This document shows, in pieces, positions 1 through 7,577 of a stretch of 61,615 nt of DNA; positions within the stretch are counted from its first letter, which is position 1, and every line of letters begins with the position of its first letter. Both the position numbers and the translations under genes were made by a program. The DNA is from Kiritimatiellia bacterium (GTDB lineage Bacteria; Verrucomicrobiota; Kiritimatiellia; RFP12; UBA1067): NCBI GenBank assembly GCA_017514235.1, contig JAFWKK010000073.1, positions 1 through 61,615 of the forward strand, in the 5' to 3' direction. Under the pieces are notes generated by a model, which made no database searches, was not told the origin of the DNA, and worked only from the letters and a program-made list of their open reading frames with translations.

Positions 1-1
1 C

Positions 2-379
2 ACCTACCGCTCCGGCGGCGCGGGCGGGCAGCACGTCAACAAGACGGACTCGGCCGTGCGCCTCACGCACCTGCCGACCGGCATCGTCGTGGCGTGCCAG
101 AAGGAGCGCTCGCAGCACATGAACAAGGAGAAGGCGATGAACATGCTGCGCGCCCAGCTCTACGAGTATTACGAGGACCAGAAGAAGGCCGAGATGGACC
201 GTTTCTACGGCGCGAAGAGCGAGAACGGCTGGGGCAGCCAGATACGCAGCTACGTCTTCTGCCCGTACACGATGGTCAAGGACCTCCGCACCGAGTACGA
301 GACGAGCGACGTCAACGGCGTGATGGACGGGCACCTGCAGCCCTTCATCGAGGCGTGGCTCCAGATGAAGGCGAAATAG
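2..379 (+). CDS. prfB: Peptide chain release factor 2, C-terminal part
   Basis: This is the C-terminal 125 residues of a class I release factor; the gene begins before the window. The first codons contain the GGQ motif ([11 protein letters not shown]) that triggers peptidyl-tRNA hydrolysis in the ribosomal peptidyl-transferase centre. The tail has the family-typical blocks S-Q-I-R-S-Y-V and D-L-R-T-E-Y-E-T and ends near the usual RF2 C terminus. The SPF or PXT specificity motif is outside the window, so RF2 rather than RF1 is judged from the tail. The next gene starts 17 bases downstream, so this is probably the head of the operon running to 3569. Confidence 0.93.
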   Translation, partial: TYRSGGAGGQHVNKTDSAVRLTHLPTGIVVACQKERSQHMNKEKAMNMLRAQLYEYYEDQKKAEMDRFYGAKSENGWGSQIRSYVFCPYTMVKDLRTEYETSDVNGVMDGHLQPFIEAWLQMKAK

Positions 380-396
380 CGTCTGCGAGGTCTGCG

Positions 397-729
397 GTGG
401 CGTTCGAGAACGGATTTGACTGGAAGCCCCTGGCACCCGACCAGCGCGGACGCCACGCAAGCCTTTCTTCGGCACTTGACGCCGCGTTCAAGGACCTTGT
501 CACGGAGCGCAACGCGTTCTTCGACTCGCTTGCGGACAACTGGGGCCGGCTCTTCCCGTCTCTGCCGGCCGTGCCTGGCCGCTACGAGGACGGCAAGATA
601 TTCGTCTACGTGCGCAATGCGCCGACGGCGTTTACGGTGCGTCCGCGTCTGCGTTCCGTCGCGGCGCGCCTGGCGCAGCTGCCAGGGGCTCCCAAGCGCA
701 TAGACCTTCGACTGGAGATCCATGCCTAG
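397..729 (+). CDS. DciA-like (DUF721) protein
   Basis: A 110-residue protein resembling the DUF721/DciA family, whose characterised members help load the replicative helicase DnaB. Visible features are a central W-G-R-L-F-P-S-L block, then G-K-I-F-V-Y-V-R-N-A-P and a C-terminal helix and strand ending in I-D-L-R-L-E-I, the normal order for this small domain. I chose the GTG at 397, preceded by a GCGAGG-like ribosome site; the longer open frame back to base 94 lies over prfB and has no family similarity. The end overlaps the next gene by 8 bases. The family call rests on pattern recognition only. Confidence 0.6.
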   Translation: MAFENGFDWKPLAPDQRGRHASLSSALDAAFKDLVTERNAFFDSLADNWGRLFPSLPAVPGRYEDGKIFVYVRNAPTAFTVRPRLRSVAARLAQLPGAPKRIDLRLEIHA

Positions 730-2197
730 CGGCGTCCCATCGCTCATCGCGGCGCTTCTTGCCGCAGTCTTCTCGCGCCCGATGGAGCGCGTCTCGACGA
801 TGGACCCCGTGATGACGCAGAGCATGTACGACGCTCATGCCGTCCAGCTGGTCTACGAGACTCCCTTGACTGTCGATTACCTGGCGCGGCCATATCGCCT
901 TGCGCCTGGCTATTGTGACTTGCCGAAGGTGGATGACGACGGGCTGCGCTACGTGTTCCGTGCGCTGCACGGTCCGGCGGAGGCCGTCGTCGCGTCCCTG
1001 AAGCGTCTCGGCGACCCGTCGCTGACTTCGCCGAACGCCTGGATGGCGAAGGAGATCGCGTCCGTGAGCGCACCCGACTCCGCCACGGTAGAGGTTCGGC
1101 TGAAGCGGCGGACGCATTACTTCCCCTGGCTCATGGCGATGGCACCGGCGGGGATCGTTGGCGCGAACGGCGAAGGAACCGGTCCGTTCCGCCTTGCGTC
1201 GTGGCGGAAGAACCATGAGATGGTGTTCAAGCGGCGTCAGCCCGGCGGAGACGGCTTCGACGAGGTGCGCTATCTGGTCATCGATGACGCCAGCACGCAA
1301 TGGCTGATGTTCCTGAAGGGCGAGATAGACTTTCTCGGCGAGGTCTCGCGCGACAACTGGGATTCCGTCGTCGGTCGTGACGGACGCCTCCTGCCGTCCT
1401 TGGCGGAGATGGGGGTGCGCCTCCACTCGACGCCGTCGCTGGACGTGCTCTACGTCGGCATCAACATGCGCGACCGCGTGCTTGGCGGCAACCGCAGCCT
1501 GCGCCAGGCGCTGAACGCGGCGTTCGACTATCCCTCCTGGGAGCGCTTCTACAACGGCCGCATCAGGGAGTGCGACGGGCCTGTCCCGCCGGGCGTCGGC
1601 GGACGGCTTGAGACGCCGTTCCCGTACCGTTACGACCCGGAGCTGGCGAAACGCCTTCTGGCGGAGGCCGGCTACCCCGGCGGCGCCGACCCTGCCACCG
1701 GGCGCCGCCTTTCGCTCACGCTGACCATCGGCCGTCCTACGCAGGACAGCCGCGAGGCAGGCGAGCTGATGGCCTCGTTCTACGACCGCGTCGGCATTAG
1801 GCTGGAGCTCCAGTACCTTACGTGGGACGCGTTCCTGCGCGCGGTCAACGAGGGCCATGTGCAGATGTTCCGCATGGGATGGGTTGCGGACTACCCGGAC
1901 GCGCAGAACTTGCTTCAGCTGTTCTACTCCCGCAACGTCAGCCCCGGGCCGAACCACGCCAACTACGAGAACCCGGAGTTCGACCGCGAATACGACGCCG
2001 CGCTCGACGCCGCGGGCGAAGAGGAACGCAACGCGCACTGGCGGCGGTGCCAGGAGATCGTCCGCGAAGACTGCCCCTGGATCTTCACCAACTTCAACAA
2101 GAACCATTCGCTGACCCGCGAGCGGGTCGGCAATTACGTTCCGTCCTACTTCCCCTACGGGCAGGAGAGCCGTTACACTGTGAAGGAGGCGCGATGA
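722..2197 (+). CDS. ABC transporter solute-binding protein, family 5 (peptide/nickel type)
   Basis: A 491-residue extracellular solute-binding protein of the DppA/OppA cluster (SBP_bac_5). A short hydrophobic N terminus (about residues 6-17) looks like a signal peptide; there is no lipobox cysteine. Family landmarks are G-T-G-P-F-R-L at about 157-163, Y-V-G-I-N-M followed by R-Q-A-L-N-A-A-F-D, A-K-R-L-L-A-E-A-G-Y-P-G, and the late G-W-V-A-D-Y-P-D-A-Q-N block. No permease or ATPase genes are adjacent, so this is an orphan binding protein. The ligand cannot be told. It overlaps dciA-like by 8 bases and tsaB by 4 (ATGA), so it is translated within the housekeeping operon. Confidence 0.85.
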   Translation: MPSGVPSLIAALLAAVFSRPMERVSTMDPVMTQSMYDAHAVQLVYETPLTVDYLARPYRLAPGYCDLPKVDDDGLRYVFRALHGPAEAVVASLKRLGDPSLTSPNAWMAKEIASVSAPDSATVEVRLKRRTHYFPWLMAMAPAGIVGANGEGTGPFRLASWRKNHEMVFKRRQPGGDGFDEVRYLVIDDASTQWLMFLKGEIDFLGEVSRDNWDSVVGRDGRLLPSLAEMGVRLHSTPSLDVLYVGINMRDRVLGGNRSLRQALNAAFDYPSWERFYNGRIRECDGPVPPGVGGRLETPFPYRYDPELAKRLLAEAGYPGGADPATGRRLSLTLTIGRPTQDSREAGELMASFYDRVGIRLELQYLTWDAFLRAVNEGHVQMFRMGWVADYPDAQNLLQLFYSRNVSPGPNHANYENPEFDREYDAALDAAGEEERNAHWRRCQEIVREDCPWIFTNFNKNHSLTRERVGNYVPSYFPYGQESRYTVKEAR

Positions 2198-2718
2198 GCA
2201 CGCTCTACATAGACAGGTCCGTCAGCGACGGCAGCCGCGGCAACTGGGTCGAGTCGCTTGCCCTTGAAGGCGTCGACAGGATAGTCGTCGGCACCGGCCC
2301 GGGCTCGTTCGCAGGCATACGCTCCGCACTGGCGTTCGCGCAGGGCTACGCCCTCGGGCGCCGGTGCGAGGTGCTTGGCCTGCCGTCAGCCTGCGCGCTG
2401 GCAGGCGACGGCCTGCTCGCCGTGGTGGGGGACGCCAGGCGCGGATGCTTCTGGGTGGCGCTCTTCGACGGGTTCCGTCCCGAGCGTGACATATTCCAGG
2501 TCGGGGAAGCGGAACTGGCGTCGGCCGTTCCGGCCGACCACGCGGTGACGACGCCTGACGCCGCTCGCATCGACGCGCTGCTGAAGGAAACATTCGGCGA
2601 TCGCTACCTGGGCGGGAGGATTCCTACGGACGATGGGCTCCGCCGATTCGCCGAGGCAAACCCGGCGGTCCTTCGTCCGGAACCGTTGCCGATATACCTC
2701 AACCCGGCGGTCCGCTGA
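2194..2718 (+). CDS. tsaB: tRNA t6A synthesis protein TsaB
   Basis: A 174-residue TsaB/YeaZ protein, the scaffold partner of TsaD in adding threonylcarbamoyl to A37 of ANN-decoding tRNAs. The diagnostic block G-T-G-P-G-S-F-A-G-I-R-S-A-L-A sits at about residues 33-48. It is shorter than typical TsaB (about 220-230 residues), mainly at the N terminus, where the usual opening strand I-L-A-I-D-T-S is reduced to L-Y-I-D-R-S. The ATG at 2194 has a strong AAGGAGG site and overlaps the previous stop as ATGA; a longer frame back to 1822 only shadows the binding-protein gene. tsaE follows directly; tsaD is not in the window. Confidence 0.9.
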   Translation: MSTLYIDRSVSDGSRGNWVESLALEGVDRIVVGTGPGSFAGIRSALAFAQGYALGRRCEVLGLPSACALAGDGLLAVVGDARRGCFWVALFDGFRPERDIFQVGEAELASAVPADHAVTTPDAARIDALLKETFGDRYLGGRIPTDDGLRRFAEANPAVLRPEPLPIYLNPAVR

Positions 2719-2736
2719 CATGAAGAGGAATGCGGT

Positions 2737-3174
2737 TTGGAGGCCAGGTTCGTGAAAGGGACTTTTGAGGTTGGTTCGGTCGAGGAGACGTGGTCGCTGG
2801 CGCGGCGGCTGGCGGCGGAGCTTAAGCCTGGCGACGTCGTATGTCTCGAAGGTGACCTTGGCGCCGGCAAGACCACGTTCGTGCAGGGACTGGCCGCCGC
2901 GCTCGGCGTCGCAGGGCGCGTCACCTCGCCTACGTTCTGCCTTGTGCAGGAGCACGGGTCGGCTGACGGATGCCTTCTCGTGCACATGGACCTCTATCGC
3001 CTGGCGTCCGAGGACGACGTTCTTGCGATCGGCTGGGAGGACTTTCTCGCCAGGGGGGCGATCCTGGCGGTGGAATGGCCGGAGCGAGCCGGGTCGCTCG
3101 TTCCGGAAGACGCGGTGCACGTCTCGTTCGCTTGCCTGGAGGGCGAAGATGCAAGGAGGATCGAGATATCATGA
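2737..3174 (+). CDS. tsaE: tRNA t6A synthesis ATPase TsaE
   Basis: A 145-residue TsaE (YjeE) P-loop ATPase that resets the TsaB-TsaD complex during t6A synthesis. The Walker A motif G-D-L-G-A-G-K-T-T is at about residues 40-48, followed by T-S-P-T-F and the family-typical H-M-D-L-Y-R-L and A-V-E-W-P-E-R. I give a TTG start at 2737 because AAGAGGAA precedes it at normal spacing; GTG at 2752 is a possible alternative. The stop overlaps the next ATG by 4 bases. Confidence 0.92.
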   Translation: MEARFVKGTFEVGSVEETWSLARRLAAELKPGDVVCLEGDLGAGKTTFVQGLAAALGVAGRVTSPTFCLVQEHGSADGCLLVHMDLYRLASEDDVLAIGWEDFLARGAILAVEWPERAGSLVPEDAVHVSFACLEGEDARRIEIS

Positions 3175-3569
3175 ACAACTTGTTCTACGGCTCGGTAGCT
3201 CAGGTGCTTGAAGTGGACGAGGTCGGCTTCGACACCGATTTCCGTCAGGTGCCGGGCTGGTGTTCGCTACAGGCGTTCGGGCTGCTCGTGCTGATGGAGA
3301 ACGACTGGGGCGCGCCGCTGGACATCGTGCGGCTGAACGCGATGCGGACTGTCGGGGACCTCTACTGCGAGGCGTTCATCGCCTTCGCCGCCTCGCTTTT
3401 CGGCGTGGACCGCGCATCGCTCGCCCCCGACAGCGCCTACGGCTCCATCCCCGCCTGGGACAGCGTTAACCACCTTCGCCTGGTGATGGAGGCCGAGAAG
3501 CGTTTCGGCACCCACTACCCGCTGGAGACCATTCCGAACTTGCGGACCATACGCGATTTTTTGGTATAA
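3171..3569 (+). CDS. Tandem (double) acyl-carrier-protein-like protein
   Basis: A 132-residue protein that reads as two acyl/peptidyl-carrier domains in a row. Domain 1 (about residues 1-62) has G-W-C-S-L-Q-A-F where a carrier protein has the phosphopantetheine site D-S-L, followed by a typical helix and M-R-T-V-G-D-L. Domain 2 (about 68-132) has the intact site P-A-W-D-S-V-N-H-L and ends T-I-R-D-F-L. So one Ser retains full context and the other has Asp replaced by Cys. It overlaps tsaE (ATGA), an odd neighbour. No ketosynthase, ligase or phosphopantetheinyl transferase lies nearby, so the acyl or aminoacyl cargo is unknown. Confidence 0.7.
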   Translation: MNNLFYGSVAQVLEVDEVGFDTDFRQVPGWCSLQAFGLLVLMENDWGAPLDIVRLNAMRTVGDLYCEAFIAFAASLFGVDRASLAPDSAYGSIPAWDSVNHLRLVMEAEKRFGTHYPLETIPNLRTIRDFLV

Positions 3570-3570
3570 T
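3562..3570 (+). promoter_or_regulatory. Extended -10 promoter of purF
   Basis: TGG-TATAAT lies across the end of the carrier-protein gene; the purF ATG is 29 bases further on behind a GGGGGAGG ribosome site. Confidence 0.7.
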
Positions 3571-3599
3571 ATCTTCATCCATACAGACAAGGGGGAGGC

Positions 3600-5048
3600 A
3601 TGGGCGGATTTTGCGGAGTCATTTCGAAGGAGGATTGCGTAATCGATCTCTTCTTCGGCACGGACTACCATTCGCATCTCGGCACGCATCGCGGCGGGAT
3701 GGCGGTTTTGGGCAAGAAAGGCTTTCAGCGGTCCATTCACAACATACAGAACGCGCCGTTCCGCTCCAAGTTCGAGCATGACATAGCCGGTTTCGAGGGG
3801 CGCGTCGGCATCGGCGTGATTTCCGACACCGATCCCCAGCCGCTCGTGATGTGCTCGCATCTCGGCATGTTCGCGATCGTCACCGTGGGGCTTATATCGA
3901 ACATCGAGGAACTCAAGCGCGAACTGTTCGTGGGCAATTCGGCCCAGCTCCAGTATTCGACGACAAGCGGAATGGTCGGCCCGACGGAGGTGGTGAGCGC
4001 CCTCATCGCCACGCAGCCGTCGATAGTGGACGGCGTGCGCTACGTGCAGAGTCGCGTAGAGGGCAGCTGTTCGATACTGATCCTTACGGAGGAAGGTCGG
4101 CTCTTCGCCGCACGCGACCGCTACGGGCGCACGCCTATCGTGATCGGGCGCAAGGACGGCTCGACGATCGCACTCATGGAGTCTTGCGCGCTGCCCAACC
4201 TTGGCTACGAGTACGTTCGCGACCTCGGGCCCGGCGAGATGGCGGAGCTGACGCCCGAAGGCGAAGTCTCGACCGTTGTCCAGCCCGGCGACAAGATGGC
4301 GATCTGCGCGTTCTTCTGGGTGTATTACGGCTATCCTGCATCGTCCTACGAAGGCCGGAACGTGGAGATGGCGCGCTACCGCTGCGGCAGCGCCCTGGCG
4401 AAGCGCGACGACACTGTGGCGGACGCCGCCTGCGGCATTCCGGACTCCGGCACGTCGCACGCGCTCGGCTACGCCCACGAGAAGGGCATAAAGTTCGCGC
4501 GTCCGTTCGTAAAGTACACCCCGACCTGGGCGCGGTCGTTCATGCCGTCCGACCAGAAGCAGCGCGAGAAGGTCGCGGCGATGAAGCTGATACCGATTCC
4601 CGGCCTCATACGCGACAGGAGGCTCGTCTTCTGCGACGACTCTATCGTGCGCGGCACCCAGCTCGGCAGGCAGGCCGACCGCCTCTATTCCGAGGGTTGC
4701 CGCGAGATGCACGTGAGGATCGCCTGCCCGCCGCTCCTCTACCCCTGCCGCTTCATAAACTTCTCCCGTTCCAAGAACGAATACGATCTCATCACGCGCC
4801 GCTACATACGCGACCACGAGGGCGAGGGCGCCGATGTCGACAAGTACCAGGACGAACGCGGCGCTCCGTACAGGGAGATGGTGGAGTACATACGTCGCAA
4901 GCTGAACCTCACGTCGCTGGCCTTCCAGACGGTCGACGACCTCGTCGCGGCTATCGGATTGCCTAAGGAACGGCTTTGCACCTTCTGCTGGACGGGCAAG
5001 GACGTCTCGTGCGGCGGCTCCTGTCCGGGATGCCCCTGCCACGGCTGA
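3600..5048 (+). CDS. purF: Amidophosphoribosyltransferase (PurF) with Cys-rich tail
   Basis: A 482-residue class II glutamine amidotransferase fused to a phosphoribosyltransferase, the first committed step of purine synthesis. The nucleophile is Cys5 after a four-residue propeptide (M-G-G-F-C-G). The PRPP-binding loop L-V-F-C-D-D-S-I-V-R-G-T is at about 341-352. Near the C terminus C-T-F-C-W-T-G matches the paired cysteines of the Fe-S form of PurF, but here it is followed by an extra Cys/Gly tail (C-G-G-S-C-P-G-C-P-C). The sequence is divergent overall, with no recognisable second purine gene beside it; purC is 34 kb away. Transcribed from the extended -10 at 3562. Confidence 0.88.
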   Translation: MGGFCGVISKEDCVIDLFFGTDYHSHLGTHRGGMAVLGKKGFQRSIHNIQNAPFRSKFEHDIAGFEGRVGIGVISDTDPQPLVMCSHLGMFAIVTVGLISNIEELKRELFVGNSAQLQYSTTSGMVGPTEVVSALIATQPSIVDGVRYVQSRVEGSCSILILTEEGRLFAARDRYGRTPIVIGRKDGSTIALMESCALPNLGYEYVRDLGPGEMAELTPEGEVSTVVQPGDKMAICAFFWVYYGYPASSYEGRNVEMARYRCGSALAKRDDTVADAACGIPDSGTSHALGYAHEKGIKFARPFVKYTPTWARSFMPSDQKQREKVAAMKLIPIPGLIRDRRLVFCDDSIVRGTQLGRQADRLYSEGCREMHVRIACPPLLYPCRFINFSRSKNEYDLITRRYIRDHEGEGADVDKYQDERGAPYREMVEYIRRKLNLTSLAFQTVDDLVAAIGLPKERLCTFCWTGKDVSCGGSCPGCPCHG

Positions 5049-5065
5049 TCGCAACGGCATCAAAA

Positions 5066-5075
5066 GGGGGGGGGG
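5066..5075 (+). repeat. Homopolymeric G10 tract
   Basis: Ten consecutive G residues between the purF stop and the ribosome site of the 28-residue ORF. It is outside any recognised coding frame, so length changes would alter leader spacing rather than a reading frame; it could also be an assembly error. Confidence 0.9.
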
Positions 5076-5083
5076 AACAGGAG

Positions 5084-5170
5084 ATGAAAAAGACTTTGTC
5101 GTCTCAGGACCTGGTTTTCGTCGCGTCGGTCCTGTCGAACAACCGCGGCGAGTTTTCCGAGGAGACGTAA
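5084..5170 (+). CDS. 28-residue ORF of unknown function
   Basis: ATG at 5084 with a well-placed CAGGAG site opens a 28-codon frame starting M-K-K-T-L-S-S-Q-D-L and ending in E-E-T, closing 8 bases before the next gene. It has no recognised domain and no signal peptide; residues about 9-17 are moderately hydrophobic. It may be a real small protein, or its translation may serve coupling to the downstream dehydratase. The frame is also open upstream to 4976, but that part overlaps purF. Confidence 0.35.
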   Translation: MKKTLSSQDLVFVASVLSNNRGEFSEET

Positions 5171-5178
5171 GGCGGCTT

Positions 5179-6501
5179 ATGAACATCAACAAGGTCAATC
5201 CTTCGACGCTGAAGATCACCGACATGCGCTTCGCCGACATCGACGGGGCGCCGAAGCGCTGCACGCTGATGAAGCTATTCACGAACCAGGGGCTCGTCGG
5301 CTACGGCGAAGTGCGCGACGCGTCGAGCCGCACGTACGCCGCGATGCTGAAGAGCCGCATCCTCGGCGAGAACCCGTGCAACGTGGAGAAGGTGTTCAGG
5401 CGCATCAGGCAGTTCGGCGGCGACTCTCGCCAGGCGGGCGGCGTCTGCGCGGTTGAGCTGGCGTGCTGGGACATCTGCGGCAAGGCATGGGGGCTCCCCG
5501 TGTGGCAGCTCCTCGGCGGCAGGTGGCGCGACGAGATACGCTGCTACTGCGACACGGACTCCGAAGGCGGCGGCAGGGACATGGGCGCGGCGCTCAAGGA
5601 ACGCATGAAGATGGGCTTCACGTTCCTGAAGATGGACCTCGGCATAGAGCTCCTGATGAACGTTCCGGGAGCGCTGATCGCGCCCCTGGGCTATCTCGGC
5701 TACATGAAGAAGATGAAGCACGTGGTGCAGACGCCGCACGGCTCCATCGACCCGCGCTCCATGCGTGGCGAGGCGTACGACCTCTTCAACACTGCGCACG
5801 GCTTCACCGGCATCCACATCACCGAGAAGGGGCTGGACTTCCTGGAGAAGTACATGTCCGACGTGCGCGAGGTCGTCGGCTGGGAGGTGCCGGTCGCCAT
5901 CGACCATCTCGGCCACATACCGTACGAGGACTGCGTGCAGCTGCTGAGGCGGCTTGAGAAGTACCATCTCTCGTGGGCCGAGGACGTGCTGCCCTGGCAG
6001 ATGACCGGGCAGTGGAAGCAGCTGCACGCGGCGACCGTGACGCCGCTCGGCACAGGCGAGGACATTTACCTGAAGGAGAACTTCAGGCCGCTCCTGGAAT
6101 CCGGCGCTCTTGCGGTGGTGCACCCCGACCTGCTGACGGCTGGCGGAATGATGGAGACGAAGAAGATAGGCGACAAGGCCGAGGACTTCGGCGTGCAGAT
6201 GAACATACACATGGCCGAGTCGCCGATAGCCTGCCTCGCGGCGGTGCATGTGGCGGCGGCGACCAGGAACTTCATGGCGCTGGAGCTGCATTCCGTAGAC
6301 GTGCCGTGGTGGGGCGACCTCGTGAAGCCCGCGCTCTCCTGCAAGGGCGGCTTCATCAAGGTGCCTGCGAAGCCAGGGCTCGGCATCGACGAGCTCAACG
6401 AGAGGCTCGTCCGGAAACAGTCGTGCGCAGACTTCCCGCCTCCGTGGGCGCCTACGAAGGAATGGGACGGCGAATGGTCTAATGACAGGCGGTGGTCGTG
6501 A
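5179..6501 (+). CDS. Enolase-superfamily (mandelate racemase/sugar-acid dehydratase) enzyme
   Basis: A 440-residue mandelate racemase/muconate-lactonizing family protein, by overall resemblance a sugar-acid dehydratase of the galactonate type. The N-terminal capping domain contains V-E-L-A-C-W-D-I-C-G-K-A-W-G-L-P; the barrel carries F-L-K-M-D-L (about 153-158), V-A-I-D-H-L-G-H, W-A-E-D-V-L-P-W and G-T-G-E-D-I-Y, then H-P-D-L-L-T-A-G-G. These supply the usual metal-binding acidic residues. An unusual insertion of about 40 residues (around 165-210) follows the K-x-D region. It heads a cluster with a dehydrogenase, a transporter and an oxidase pair, which points to catabolism of a hydroxy or sugar acid; the substrate cannot be read from sequence. 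Confidence 0.85.
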   Translation: MNINKVNPSTLKITDMRFADIDGAPKRCTLMKLFTNQGLVGYGEVRDASSRTYAAMLKSRILGENPCNVEKVFRRIRQFGGDSRQAGGVCAVELACWDICGKAWGLPVWQLLGGRWRDEIRCYCDTDSEGGGRDMGAALKERMKMGFTFLKMDLGIELLMNVPGALIAPLGYLGYMKKMKHVVQTPHGSIDPRSMRGEAYDLFNTAHGFTGIHITEKGLDFLEKYMSDVREVVGWEVPVAIDHLGHIPYEDCVQLLRRLEKYHLSWAEDVLPWQMTGQWKQLHAATVTPLGTGEDIYLKENFRPLLESGALAVVHPDLLTAGGMMETKKIGDKAEDFGVQMNIHMAESPIACLAAVHVAAATRNFMALELHSVDVPWWGDLVKPALSCKGGFIKVPAKPGLGIDELNERLVRKQSCADFPPPWAPTKEWDGEWSNDRRWS

Positions 6502-7568
6502 TGGCAAGGAGATACAGGATAGCGGTGATTGCCGGTGACGGCATTGGGCCAGAAGTCATCGCCGAGGGCGAAAAGGTCCTGAAGCGGGCCGCACGGCTCG
6601 ACGGGACGTTCGGGTTCTCATTCGCGCATTTCCCGTGGGGGTGCGAATACTACCTGAAGACGGGGCGCATGATGCCGGCGGACGCGCTGAAGACGCTGGC
6701 GAAGTTCGATGCGATCTTTCTCGGCGCGGTCGGCTTTCCCGGCGTGCCTGACCACGTATCCCTCCGCGAGCTGCTCCTTGAGATTCGCCACGGCTTCGAC
6801 CAGTACGTGAACGTGCGCCCGGTGAAGCTGCTGCCGGGTGCGCCGTGCCCGCTCGTCGGCGCAAGGCCGGAGGACATCGACATGACGTTCGTCCGCGAGA
6901 ATTCGGAGGGCGAATACTCCGGTTCCGGCGCATGGCTTTACCGCGGCACGCCAGAGGAGGTCGTGATACAGAACGGCGTGTTCTCCCGCAAAGGCACCGA
7001 GCGGATCATCCGCTACGCATACGAGCTTGCGCGCCGCGAGAAGAAGACGCTGACCTCCATATCGAAGGGGAATGCGCTCAACTACTCGATGGTCTTCTGG
7101 GATCAGGTGTTCAAGGAGGTCGGCACCGAATATCCCGACGTGGAGACGCATTCGCTTCTGGTGGACGCGGCCTCGATGTTCATGGTGAAGGACCCGAAGC
7201 GCTTTCAGGTCGTCGTGGCCTCGAACCTCTTCGGCGACATACTGACCGACCTTGGAGCGGCGATCTCCGGCGGAATGGGGCTTGCGGCGGGCGCGAACCT
7301 CAATCCCGAGCGCAGGTTCCCGTCGATGTTCGAGCCGATTCACGGCAGTGCGCCCGACATCGCGGGGAAGGGGCTGGCGAATCCGCTCGCAACCGTGTGG
7401 AGCGCGGCGCAGATGCTTGAGTTCCTCGGCCACAGGCGGTGGTCAGACAAGGTCCTCGGCGTGATTGCGAAGATGCTGCGCGAGAAGATTTCGCTTACTC
7501 CCGACATGGGCGGAGCGGCGACGACCGCGGAATGCGGCAGTGCCGCGGCGCGGCTCCTGGACAAGTAG
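6501..7568 (+). CDS. Isocitrate/isopropylmalate-family dehydrogenase (tartrate/D-malate type)
   Basis: About 355 residues of the NAD-dependent beta-decarboxylating dehydrogenase family. Landmarks: I-A-G-D-G-I-G-P-E-V at the N terminus, N-V-R-P-V-K-L-L-P-G, F-V-R-E-N-S-E-G-E-Y, L-V-D-A-A-S-M, S-N-L-F-G-D-I-L-T-D-L, and F-E-P-I-H-G-S-A-P-D-I-A-G-K near the C terminus. The E-N-S-E-G-E-Y loop and catabolic context fit tartrate or D-malate dehydrogenases better than LeuB; no leu genes are adjacent. I use ATG 6501, which overlaps the previous stop as TGATG; a GTG at 6492 in the same frame is possible. Confidence 0.88.
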   Translation: MARRYRIAVIAGDGIGPEVIAEGEKVLKRAARLDGTFGFSFAHFPWGCEYYLKTGRMMPADALKTLAKFDAIFLGAVGFPGVPDHVSLRELLLEIRHGFDQYVNVRPVKLLPGAPCPLVGARPEDIDMTFVRENSEGEYSGSGAWLYRGTPEEVVIQNGVFSRKGTERIIRYAYELARREKKTLTSISKGNALNYSMVFWDQVFKEVGTEYPDVETHSLLVDAASMFMVKDPKRFQVVVASNLFGDILTDLGAAISGGMGLAAGANLNPERRFPSMFEPIHGSAPDIAGKGLANPLATVWSAAQMLEFLGHRRWSDKVLGVIAKMLREKISLTPDMGGAATTAECGSAAARLLDK

Positions 7569-7577
7569 CATGTCGAC

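Noticed and set aside
632-2107. Long minus-strand open frame opposite the solute-binding protein
   Set aside because: Arg/His-rich, antisense to a clear family protein; an effect of high GC in third positions.
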